Below, one piece after another: positions 1 to 6,277 of a stretch of 13,918 nucleotides of DNA. The translations under genes and the position numbers were made by a program. A model generated the notes under the pieces. The model was not told where the DNA came from and ran no database searches. It saw only the letters and a program-made list of their open reading frames with translations. This DNA is from Paracoccaceae bacterium. GTDB lineage: Bacteria; Pseudomonadota; Alphaproteobacteria; Rhodobacterales; Rhodobacteraceae. Each line of letters begins with the position of its first letter. The stretch's first letter is position 1. The DNA lies in NCBI GenBank assembly GCA_027069385.1, contig JALXER010000076.1, forward strand, positions 1-13,918. The letters are read 5' to 3'.

Positions 1-15
1 CATGTGACGGGGGTA

Positions 16-52
16 CGGGGGCTGGCCCCCGGGGCCGACCGAAGGTCGGCCC
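16..52. repeat. Two adjacent GC-rich hairpins downstream of ptsH
   Basis: Two perfect inverted repeats stand side by side. The first pairs 16-22 with 25-31 (CGGGGGC / GCCCCCG, loop TG). The second pairs 32-40 with 44-52 (GGGCCGACC / GGTCGGCCC, loop GAA). Bases 24-36 can also refold as GGCCCC-C-GGGGCC, so the two hairpins compete for pairing partners. They lie beyond the ptsH stop, past a third hairpin at 65-96. No T-run follows on either strand, so a classical terminator is not proven. They may be a transcript-end stabiliser or a genome-wide intergenic repeat. The pairing is read directly; the role is inferred. Confidence 0.55.
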
Positions 53-64
53 GGCCCAAAGGGA

Positions 65-96
65 AGCCTTTTGTTTGGCTTGCCAAACACAAGGCT
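65..96 (-). terminator. Long hairpin after ptsH, probable operon end
   Basis: Bases 65-79 pair with 82-96 over 15 positions with one mismatch (T71/C90) and a two-base TT between the arms. The inner part, TGTTTGGC-TT-GCCAAACA (72-89), pairs without error. The hairpin begins 21 bases beyond the ptsH stop on the minus strand, where the operon transcript would be expected to end. The bases after it (TCCCTTTGGG on the minus strand) are only weakly T-rich, so it fits a 3'-end stabiliser or Rho-associated end as well as an intrinsic terminator. Confidence 0.5.
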
Positions 97-117
97 GGAC
101 TGCGGGAGCGCTACGGT

Positions 118-378
118 TTATTTTCCTTCGCCGAACAATCCGTCGACGAGGCTTTTCAGCGCGGATGCCAGTTCACCCGCCTGAGGGCCGGTTGTGGTTA
201 CGTCGATTTCGGAGCCTTGTCCGGCGGCCAGCATCAGCAGGCCCATGATTGAATCTCCCACGGCACTTTCCCCGTCTTTCGACACGGTTGCCTGGGCATC
301 AAACGCTTCGCAGACTTCGACAAACTTGGCCGAAGCCCGCGCATGCAAGCCTTTTTCATTGCGTATTTTAAGTATCAT
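118..378 (-). CDS. ptsH: HPr-family phosphocarrier protein (NPr-like)
   Basis: This 86-residue cytoplasmic protein accepts phosphate from enzyme I and passes it to EIIA. The active-site motif GLHARAS has the phosphorylatable histidine at residue 12, and the regulatory-serine region GDSIMGLL has Ser43, the expected target of the HprK kinase encoded four genes upstream. The N-terminus is about three residues shorter than usual before the active histidine (His15 in classical HPr). I chose the ATG at 378 because it overlaps the EIIA stop (ATGA, 375-378) and has GGTGGA about 9 bases upstream. An in-frame ATG at 399 would add seven residues but has no good ribosome site. It is the last gene of the operon. 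No sugar permease or enzyme I is visible, so a regulatory (nitrogen-type) PTS is likely. Confidence 0.95.
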   Translation of the reverse strand: MILKIRNEKGLHARASAKFVEVCEAFDAQATVSKDGESAVGDSIMGLLMLAAGQGSEIDVTTTGPQAGELASALKSLVDGLFGEGK

Positions 379-779
379 TCCGGTTTTTCCACCACGCATA
401 TATCGACCGCGTTCAAGTACTTGCGCCCTGCGTCGCAGGCGCATTTTATTGCATCTGCCACCGGACGCTGTCGAGCTTTGGCCAGCTTGACCAGCATCGG
501 CAGGTTGGCCCCGTAAATCACTTTGCGGTTTTCGCAATCACAGGCCGCCAGCGCCAGATTGGAGGGTGTACCGCCAAACATATCCGTCACAACCACCACA
601 CCGTCGCCATTATCCACCGCATTGACGGCAAGGGAAATCTCTTGGCGTTTGGCCTCCCGGTCATCGGCCGAGCGAATGGCGATCGCCTTTGTCCCGGCCT
701 GCTTCCCAAGCACATGCTCGACAGCAGAGAGGTATTCAGCGGCCAGACCGCCATGTGCAACAATTACAATCCCGAACAC
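375..779 (-). CDS. manX: PTS EIIA component, mannose/fructose type
   Basis: This 134-residue protein is the stand-alone EIIA(Man) domain that receives phosphate from HPr. The start VAHGGLA places the phosphorylatable histidine at residue 9, and TDMFGGTPSN (about 65-74) is the conserved active-site loop. No linked EIIB, EIIC or EIID domain is visible, so it is probably regulatory rather than a sugar importer. The start is GTG at 777-779 with AAGGGA about 7 bases upstream. It lies 12 bases after rapZ, and its TGA overlaps the ptsH start by 4 bases, which suggests translational coupling of the phosphate donor and acceptor. The family call is firm. The target regulated by its phosphorylation state is unknown from sequence. 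Confidence 0.93.
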   Translation of the reverse strand: MFGIVIVAHGGLAAEYLSAVEHVLGKQAGTKAIAIRSADDREAKRQEISLAVNAVDNGDGVVVVTDMFGGTPSNLALAACDCENRKVIYGANLPMLVKLAKARQRPVADAIKCACDAGRKYLNAVDICVVEKPE

Positions 780-791
780 AAGCGTTTCCCT

Positions 792-1673
792 TCAGGCGCT
801 TCGGTCGCGCCGCTCTAACTCCCGGTGCCGTTTGGACACCTGCCACCCCGCATCGCCAAGGTGCGCGGCAAGGCTTTCGGCCAGACCAACCGACCGGTGC
901 TGGCCACCGGTACACCCCATCGCGATGCTGAAATAGGCTTTACCCTCTGCGCGGTAAGCTGGCAACAATAGATCAAGCAAATCACAGAGTTTTGCAAAAA
1001 ATGCCTCGTATCGCGGGTCTTTGGCCACATAATCGGCCACTTTCTGATCAGTACCGTTCAGGTGGCGCAACCCCGCCACCCAGTGCGGGTTGTTCAGAAA
1101 GCGGCAATCCATCACCATATCCACACCGCGCGGAATGCCCCGTTTATACGAAAACGACTGCACCGAAATCGACAGTTCGGTGCTGGTTTGATCCGAGAAC
1201 CACCGGCCAAGTTGCGCGCGCAAATCATGCGGTGACAAATCGGTGGTATCCAGCAGAATATCGGCCCGTTCCCTTAGCCCGCTTAGCAGATCCAGCTCCA
1301 GATCGATGCCATGGGTCGGCGTGCCCTCTTGCGCCAGCGGGTGGCGGCGGCGGGTTTCACTGAACCGGCGCAGCAACGCGTTTGCCGAACAATCGAGGTA
1401 AAGCAGCGTTGCTTTGGTCTCGTCAGCCGATTCCAGTGCTTCCAGAATATCAAGCAATGCCCTGACCGAAAAACCGCGGGTGCGCGTATCAACCCCGATG
1501 GCCAATGGGCGGCCAACCGGCGGGCCGGAAACCAGCCGTGAAAAAAGTGCCAGCGGCAGGTTGTCGATGGTTTCGAACCCAAGGTCGGCCAGCGCATTGA
1601 TAGCGGTCATCCGCCCTGCCCCTGCCGGACCGGTTACAATAACAACCTGTTGTGGTTTGGCTGGATCAGTCAT
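792..1673 (-). CDS. rapZ: RapZ/YvcJ-family nucleotide-binding protein
   Basis: This 293-residue protein has the family layout: an N-terminal P-loop region (VTGPAGAGRMTAI, about 13-25), the ETIDNLPL motif near 34-41, and the C-terminal GCTGGQHRSV block (about 253-262) typical of the RNA-binding half of RapZ. In E. coli RapZ delivers the GlmZ small RNA to RNase E to control glmS; the relatives in other phyla hydrolyse nucleotides. The P-loop has Arg where the usual Walker lysine sits and Met after it. I recall Arg in Rhodobacterales relatives, but Met looks less usual. The ATG at 1673 was chosen because it overlaps the hprK stop (ATGA, 1670-1673); an upstream in-frame start at 1712 would add 13 residues inside hprK. 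The RNA target here is unknown. Confidence 0.93.
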   Translation of the reverse strand: MTDPAKPQQVVIVTGPAGAGRMTAINALADLGFETIDNLPLALFSRLVSGPPVGRPLAIGVDTRTRGFSVRALLDILEALESADETKATLLYLDCSANALLRRFSETRRRHPLAQEGTPTHGIDLELDLLSGLRERADILLDTTDLSPHDLRAQLGRWFSDQTSTELSISVQSFSYKRGIPRGVDMVMDCRFLNNPHWVAGLRHLNGTDQKVADYVAKDPRYEAFFAKLCDLLDLLLPAYRAEGKAYFSIAMGCTGGQHRSVGLAESLAAHLGDAGWQVSKRHRELERRDRSA

Positions 1674-2098
1674 TCTGAAATCGTCTCCAGTGTTGCGCCG
1701 GATAGCAGGCAATACACGGCCCGCCCTAGGTTCGGATTTTGTTTACCATACAACACCGGAACCTGCATTCCCAACAAAGCTTCGCTGCGTGGTGGTGGTA
1801 ACCGGTCGGTTTCCAGTCTATCCAGATCAACAATTATTACCAGTCCGGCCTGCACACATGTGGTCACGTTCAAAAGACCTATTCCACGAATTTCGAGCAG
1901 CCCTTTGATGGGCTCCGGACAGCGCAGACTGATTTGCCCCGCATCAACAATCAGGTCAACTGCATCATCGGCAATCAGCGACGCGCCCATCGATACCAGT
2001 TCAAGCGCAAGGCTGGACTTGCCACTGCCCGATGCGCCTTTGATCAGCGCACCGTTTTGGCCAAGCGCAACCGCGCTGGCATGGACCCGCTGTGTCAT
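1670..2098 (-). CDS. hprK: Short HPr kinase/phosphorylase
   Basis: This 142-residue protein is the catalytic half only. Gram-positive HprK has about 310 residues with an extra N-terminal domain, while alphaproteobacterial versions are usually short like this. Visible are His6 in HASAVAL, the P-loop GASGSGKSS (21-29), Asp44/Asp45 in IADDAVDL, and the HprK signature LLEIRGIGLLNV (67-78). It should phosphorylate HPr on the serine near residue 43, and possibly remove that phosphate, so setting flow through the phosphorelay. Its ATG overlaps the chvG stop by 4 bases and its stop overlaps the rapZ start by 4 bases. That ties its synthesis to the upstream sensor kinase. Confidence 0.95.
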   Translation of the reverse strand: MTQRVHASAVALGQNGALIKGASGSGKSSLALELVSMGASLIADDAVDLIVDAGQISLRCPEPIKGLLEIRGIGLLNVTTCVQAGLVIIVDLDRLETDRLPPPRSEALLGMQVPVLYGKQNPNLGRAVYCLLSGATLETISE

Positions 2099-3675
2099 TT
2101 AAACACAACCGTAAACACCGCCCCGCCATCCGGGCTGTTTTGCGCCTGAATTGTGCCGCCATGCGCCTCGACAATCTGCTTGGAGATCGCCAGCCCAAGG
2201 CCCGAATGCTCGCCGAACTGGGTTTCGGGGCGCTCGGAATAAAACCGCGAGAACACGTCTTTGAGGTTGTCGGGCGGAATGCCCGGGCCATTGTCGGACA
2301 CCCTGACCTCGATCGCACCATCCGGTCGGGTTTCGATATCGATGGCCACCCAGCCGCCTTCGGGAACAAAGCTGAGCGCGTTGGTGATCAGATTGGTGAA
2401 TATCTGCGCAAGGCGGCTTTCAAGCCCCTTGATCACATGGGGGCTACCATCTGAATTGAACCTGATCTCGGCACCGGCAGGGTTTTCGCGGTGATATTGG
2501 GCCATGCCCGCCAGCATCCGGTCCAGATCGACCGCCTCCCAGTTGGCGCGCACCATCTCGGCCTCTAACCGCGAGGCGTTGGAAATATCGGTGACCAGCC
2601 GGTCTATCCGGTCAACATCGTTCTTGATCACCCCCAGCAAGGCCGAGCGCGATTCATCGTCCAGTGCATAATCCATGGTTTCGACCGCCGACCGCAGCGA
2701 GGTTAGCGGGTTTTTGATCTCATGCGACACATCGGCGGAAAACGCTTTGGTTTCATCTATTTGCGCCAATAGCGCGTTCGACATATTACGCATGGCGCGG
2801 GACAAATCCCCGATTTCATCGGGGCGCATGGTCAGATCCGGGATATCGACGCGTTCGGGGTTCAGGCGGTTCTGGTCTCCGTGATGGGTGGTTTCGGCAG
2901 CAGCGGACAAGCGCCGCAACGGGCGTGCAATAGAGTTTGCCAGAACGATTGACAGCACGATCGACGACAGGATCGCCAGCACAAACATTTGCAAAATCTG
3001 TTCGCGGGATCGCCGGATTACCGCGTCGATTTCTCCGTGCAGGGTTGATAACAGGACATATCCGCCCGAAGGGCCGATCGGCAGGATCTTGATCACATAG
3101 GTTTGTGAATCATGCACAATAATATGTTCTACCCCCTCATCACCAATCTGCGCTACCAGATCATTGAACCGCGATTGCAGGCTTTGCGCATCCACCTCAC
3201 TGCTGCTGTCAACCACATTACCCCAAATCGACTGCATGAAAGCACTGAAGGCGCTGGTGCCGCTTTCGCTGACCGGGGCCAACTCAACCGCTTCAAGCGG
3301 CGGGGATTTCCATATCAGGTTCTTGTCATGATCAAAGACCTGCACGATGGCCCCCGTAGGGCGGGCAATCAGGGCGATCTTGGCCAATTGGGCGTCGCTT
3401 AACCCCGTACCGATATCCATTTCCGCAAGTTCACCGGCAACAATTTCGGCCTGACGATTCAGCGAGGCACGACGATAGTTCACCACCCCGTCCTCGGACT
3501 GGTTCAGGTACAGGATGCTGGTCAGCAGGATACCAAGGGCTATCAGGTTGAAAACAATGATTTTTCGCGCCAATGGCGAAGGGTCCAGCGAAAAGAACCG
3601 TCGTTTTTTGGTCGGCAGTTGCGGCGGCTCCAACTGGCGGAGCATTTCGGGGATATCATCCTCGGTACTGTCCAC
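2095..3675 (-). CDS. chvG: ChvG-type membrane sensor histidine kinase
   Basis: This 526-residue inner-membrane kinase is the partner of ChvI. Order of parts: cytoplasmic N-terminus (1-37), membrane segment 1 (about 38-57), periplasmic sensor (about 58-226), membrane segment 2 (about 228-249), HAMP linker (about 250-305), dimerisation domain with phospho-acceptor His318 (VSHEIKNPL), and an ATPase domain with Asn432 (N box), DNGPGIPP (461-468) and GEHSGLGLAISK (488-499). Relatives (ChvG/ExoS/BvrS) respond to acid or envelope stress and are restrained in rhizobia by periplasmic ExoR; I see no exoR here. The start is probably GTG at 3673-3675, two bases after the chvI stop. An ATG ten codons in is the alternative. 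Confidence 0.95.
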   Translation of the reverse strand: MDSTEDDIPEMLRQLEPPQLPTKKRRFFSLDPSPLARKIIVFNLIALGILLTSILYLNQSEDGVVNYRRASLNRQAEIVAGELAEMDIGTGLSDAQLAKIALIARPTGAIVQVFDHDKNLIWKSPPLEAVELAPVSESGTSAFSAFMQSIWGNVVDSSSEVDAQSLQSRFNDLVAQIGDEGVEHIIVHDSQTYVIKILPIGPSGGYVLLSTLHGEIDAVIRRSREQILQMFVLAILSSIVLSIVLANSIARPLRRLSAAAETTHHGDQNRLNPERVDIPDLTMRPDEIGDLSRAMRNMSNALLAQIDETKAFSADVSHEIKNPLTSLRSAVETMDYALDDESRSALLGVIKNDVDRIDRLVTDISNASRLEAEMVRANWEAVDLDRMLAGMAQYHRENPAGAEIRFNSDGSPHVIKGLESRLAQIFTNLITNALSFVPEGGWVAIDIETRPDGAIEVRVSDNGPGIPPDNLKDVFSRFYSERPETQFGEHSGLGLAISKQIVEAHGGTIQAQNSPDGGAVFTVVFK

Positions 3676-3677
3676 CC

Positions 3678-4376
3678 TCAGGCCTCGTTATAACGATAGC
3701 CGACACCATAGAGCGTCTCGATACAGGCATAATCCGGATCGAGTTTCTTGAATTTTTTGCGCAGCCGCTTGATATGGCTGTCAATGGTGCGGTCATCCAC
3801 ATAGACCTGATCATTATAGGCGACATCCAGCAACTGGTTGCGCGATTTCACCACTCCGGGTCGCGAAGCAAGGGCGTGCAGGATAATAAATTCGGTTACC
3901 GTCAGGGTCAGCGGGTTGCCCTTCCAGCTTACCGCATAGCGTTGCTGGTCCATTTCCAGCGAACCGGTGGTGATGACGTCACCGTTTTCCTGTTCATCCT
4001 CCTGCGAATCCAGAGCGTTATACCGGCGCAACACCGCCTTGATCCGCTCCAGCAACAGCCGCTGGGAAAACGGTTTGCGGATATAGTCGTCGGCACCAAG
4101 GCTGAACCCCGATACCTCGTCAACCTCGTCATCTTTCGAGGTCAGGAAAATTACCGGCAGGTCCGATTTCTGGCGCAACCGGCGCAGCAGCTCCAACCCG
4201 TCCATGCGGGGCATCTTGATATCGAAAACCGCCAGATCGGGGGGCGAATCAACCAGCGCGAACAACGCCGAGGCCCCGTCATTATAGGTGGTAACCTCGA
4301 AGCCTTCGGCCTTTAGGGCAATCGAAACCGACATCAGGATGTTGCGATCATCATCAACCAGTGCAATTTTTGCCAT
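3678..4376 (-). CDS. chvI: ChvI-type OmpR-family response regulator
   Basis: This 232-residue transcription factor has a receiver domain (1 to about 120) with the acidic pocket Asp8-Asp10, phospho-acceptor Asp52 (FDIKMPRMDG), Thr79 and Lys101. A winged-helix DNA-binding domain follows (about 135-230), with DRTIDSHIKRLRKK as the recognition-helix region and a C-terminal YGVGYRY. ChvG should phosphorylate Asp52. It is the first gene of the minus-strand operon that runs to ptsH, so autoregulation would also move the PTS genes. The ATG at 4376 has a near-perfect ribosome site (TAAGGAGGT) 4 bases away. Confidence 0.96.
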   Translation of the reverse strand: MAKIALVDDDRNILMSVSIALKAEGFEVTTYNDGASALFALVDSPPDLAVFDIKMPRMDGLELLRRLRQKSDLPVIFLTSKDDEVDEVSGFSLGADDYIRKPFSQRLLLERIKAVLRRYNALDSQEDEQENGDVITTGSLEMDQQRYAVSWKGNPLTLTVTEFIILHALASRPGVVKSRNQLLDVAYNDQVYVDDRTIDSHIKRLRKKFKKLDPDYACIETLYGVGYRYNEA

Positions 4377-4380
4377 TTCG

Positions 4381-4389
4381 ACCTCCTTA
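4381..4389 (-). promoter_or_regulatory. Strong Shine-Dalgarno site of chvI
   Basis: On the minus strand this reads TAAGGAGGT, 4 bases before the chvI ATG at 4376. It is the best ribosome-binding site in the window. The genes after it rely mostly on stop/start overlaps and weaker sites, so this is probably the main translation entry point of the operon. Confidence 0.8.
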
Positions 4390-4426
4390 ACGCTTGGTGG
4401 TTCAAGTTTCCCCTAAAAAACAGTTG

Positions 4427-4472
4427 GTTGCAACGGTAAACTTAAACGTGCGAATATTGACAAATTTGCAAC
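4427..4472. promoter_or_regulatory. chvI promoter candidate with TTGCAA palindromes
   Basis: On the minus strand TTGTCA (4458-4463) and TTTACC (4435-4440) stand 17 bases apart, a weak sigma-70 fit that would start RNA near 4428, about 50 bases before chvI. Two related sites flank this promoter: GTTGCAAC (4427-4434, a perfect 8-base palindrome) and TTTGCAAC (4465-4472), 38 bases apart. They are candidate operator sites for autoregulation or for a RamB/ScfR-like factor. The sequence match is seen; the role is inferred. Confidence 0.35.
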
Positions 4473-4550
4473 ATTCCGCCGCACGCACCCCTTGGGCCAA
4501 TTATTGCTGTGGTGTTTGTTTCCCTTGCGGGTTTAAAAGGGGGCGACCTG

Positions 4551-4582
4551 CCCCGATGCCGGACCTAGCCCTCCGGCAGGGG
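4551..4582 (+). promoter_or_regulatory. Upstream hairpin in pckA leader (possible attenuator)
   Basis: CCCC (4551-4554) pairs with GGGG (4579-4582), and GCCGG (4558-4562) with CCGGC (4573-4577), with GAT/A as an internal bulge and a 10-base loop. A TTTTT run (4588-4592) follows after 5 bases, so it resembles a poor intrinsic terminator or attenuator ahead of pckA. Whether it is transcribed depends on the pckA start site, which I could not place with confidence. Confidence 0.4.
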
Positions 4583-4602
4583 TGTGGTTTTTCTTGGGAA
4601 CC

Positions 4603-4622
4603 CGGGCGCAAAAATGCGCCCG
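4603..4622 (+). promoter_or_regulatory. Hairpin next to the pckA ribosome site
   Basis: An 8-base perfect stem (CGGGCGCA 4603-4610 with TGCGCCCG 4615-4622) has an AAAA loop. It ends 5 bases before the GGAG at 4628-4631 that serves the pckA ATG at 4640. The position suits control of translation or of leader stability. No riboswitch class that I know is recognised here. Confidence 0.5.
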
Positions 4623-4639
4623 AAGATGGAGCATTCATA

Positions 4640-6247
4640 ATGTACAAAGGCAGAGTCAACCCCGCGCAAACGCTTGAAAAAACAGGGATAACCGGCGTCA
4701 AAACCGTTTATTACAACCTGAACGAAGCGACCATCATGCAGCACGCCGTGCGCAATGACGAAGGCGATATCGGCCTTGGCGGGGCGTTTCTGGTATCCAC
4801 CGGTCAGCACACCGGCCGTTCGCCCAAAGACAAATTTGTGGTGGATGAACCCAGCGTCAAAGATACGATCTGGTGGGAAAACAACCCGCCGCTGGCCATG
4901 GATGCTTTTGAACGGTTGCATACCGACATGCTGGAGCACATGAAAGGCGGCACCTATTATGTGCAGGATCTGTTCGGCGGGGCCGACCCGGAATACCGCC
5001 TGAACGTGCGCATGATTACCGAACTGGCATGGCACGGGCTGTTCAGCCGCCACATGCTGCGCCGCCCCGAGGCCGAAGAAATCGCGACCTTCCTGCCCGA
5101 GTTCACCATCATCAACTGCCCCTCGTTCAAGGCCGACCCCGAACGCCACGGCTGCCGCAGCGAAACCATTATCGCCATTTCCTTCGAGCAGAAACTGGTG
5201 CTGGTTGGTGGTACTTCTTATGCGGGCGAAAACAAAAAGTCGGTGTTCTCTATCATGAACTACCTGCTGCCCGACCGCGATGTGATGCCGATGCATTGCT
5301 CGGCCAACCATGCCATCGACGACCCGGATGACAGCGCGATTTTCTTTGGCCTGTCCGGCACCGGCAAAACCACCCTTTCCGCCGACCCGAACCGCACCCT
5401 GATCGGCGATGACGAACACGGCTGGTCCGATAACGGCATCTTTAACTTCGAGGGTGGCTGCTATGCCAAAACCATTAACCTTAGCGCCGAGGCCGAGCCG
5501 GAAATCTATGCAACCACCAGCATGTTTTCCACTGTTGTTGAAAACATGGTCTATGATCCCGATACGCTGGAACTGGATTTTGCCGATGACAGTTTGACCC
5601 CGAACATGCGTTGCGCCTATCCGTTGCATTATATTTCCAATGCCTCGGAAACCTCGATGGGCGGGACGCCGAAAAACATTATCATGCTGACCTGTGATGC
5701 CTTTGGTGTACTGCCGCCGATTGCCAAACTGTCGCCTGCGCAAGCGATGTACCACTTTTTGTCCGGCTTTACCGCCAAGGTTCCGGGCACTGAAAAAGGC
5801 GTGACCGAGCCGATTCCGACCTTTTCAACCTGTTTCGGCGCGCCGTTCATGCCGCGCCGCCCCGAGGTGTACGGCACCCTGCTGCGGGATAAAATCGCCC
5901 AGCACGGGGTAAATTGCTGGCTGGTCAATACCGGCTGGACCGGCGGGCCAAAAGGTGGCGGCGGGTCGCGTATGCCCATCCGCGCCACTCGCGCGCTGCT
6001 GACCGCGGCCCTGTCCGGCGGTATGGAGGATCGCGAGTATCGCACCGACACCAATTTCGGCTTTGCGGTGCCGATTTCGGTCAAGGGCGTGGCCAAGGTG
6101 CTGCTCGACCCGCGCCGTACCTGGGAAGACCCGGACAAATACGACGTGCAGGCTGCCAAGCTGGTCAACATGTTTGCCGAGAACTTTAAACAGTACGAAC
6201 CCTATGTCAGCGACGACGTTCTTGCCGCGGCTATCAAGCCTGTTTAA
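4640..6247 (+). CDS. pckA: Phosphoenolpyruvate carboxykinase (ATP)
   Basis: This 535-residue cytosolic enzyme converts oxaloacetate and ATP to PEP, ADP and CO2, the entry step of gluconeogenesis from C4 acids. Visible motifs are HTGRSPKDK (57-65) for substrate, GGTSYAGENKKS with Tyr194 and Lys200, metal ligand His219 (HCSANHA), the kinase loop GLSGTGKTTLS (237-247) and LIGDDEHGW (254-262) with the second metal site. Length is normal for the ATP-dependent family. The reading frame stays open upstream to 4394, but that stretch is leader sequence. The ATG at 4640 has GGAG 8 bases away and begins MYKGRVNP, as in relatives. It is divergent from chvI and separated by 263 bases. Its product PEP is the phosphate donor of PTS relays, which gives a link to the neighbouring operon. 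Confidence 0.97.
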   Translation: MYKGRVNPAQTLEKTGITGVKTVYYNLNEATIMQHAVRNDEGDIGLGGAFLVSTGQHTGRSPKDKFVVDEPSVKDTIWWENNPPLAMDAFERLHTDMLEHMKGGTYYVQDLFGGADPEYRLNVRMITELAWHGLFSRHMLRRPEAEEIATFLPEFTIINCPSFKADPERHGCRSETIIAISFEQKLVLVGGTSYAGENKKSVFSIMNYLLPDRDVMPMHCSANHAIDDPDDSAIFFGLSGTGKTTLSADPNRTLIGDDEHGWSDNGIFNFEGGCYAKTINLSAEAEPEIYATTSMFSTVVENMVYDPDTLELDFADDSLTPNMRCAYPLHYISNASETSMGGTPKNIIMLTCDAFGVLPPIAKLSPAQAMYHFLSGFTAKVPGTEKGVTEPIPTFSTCFGAPFMPRRPEVYGTLLRDKIAQHGVNCWLVNTGWTGGPKGGGGSRMPIRATRALLTAALSGGMEDREYRTDTNFGFAVPISVKGVAKVLLDPRRTWEDPDKYDVQAAKLVNMFAENFKQYEPYVSDDVLAAAIKPV

Positions 6248-6255
6248 CGCTAAAC

Positions 6256-6277
6256 GACCCGGGTTCACACCCGGGTC
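6256..6277. terminator. Shared hairpin between convergent pckA and tauE-like gene
   Basis: GACCCGGGT (6256-6264) pairs perfectly with ACCCGGGTC (6269-6277) around a TCAC loop, nine base pairs, beginning 8 bases after the pckA stop. The stop codon of the minus-strand transporter lies at its edge (6276-6278). No strong T-run follows on either side, so termination efficiency is uncertain, but a bidirectional end for both transcripts is the simplest reading. Confidence 0.65.

Noticed and set aside
379..537. N-terminal extension of the ptsH frame to 139 residues
   Set aside because: It lies wholly inside manX in another frame and shows no HPr similarity before residue MILKIRN.
3573..4316. 247-codon plus-strand frame opposite chvI and chvG
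   Set aside because: It has low-complexity, Gln/Arg-rich shadow composition and spans two genuine genes on the other strand.
4457..4485. Plus-strand TTGACA at 4457-4462 as the pckA promoter
   Set aside because: Bases 17 further on (CGCACG) do not resemble a -10 box. The match may arise because the same bases form the minus-strand TTGTCA of chvI.
4394..4639. Open frame that would extend PckA by 82 residues
   Set aside because: The extension has no family similarity, crosses two strong hairpins and lacks a ribosome site, whereas the ATG at 4640 has GGAG at good spacing and a typical PckA N-terminus.
4565..5755. 396-codon open frame antisense to pckA
   Set aside because: It is a shadow of the biased codon use of pckA. 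It has no ribosome site and no recognisable domain, and the sense frame is a complete enzyme.
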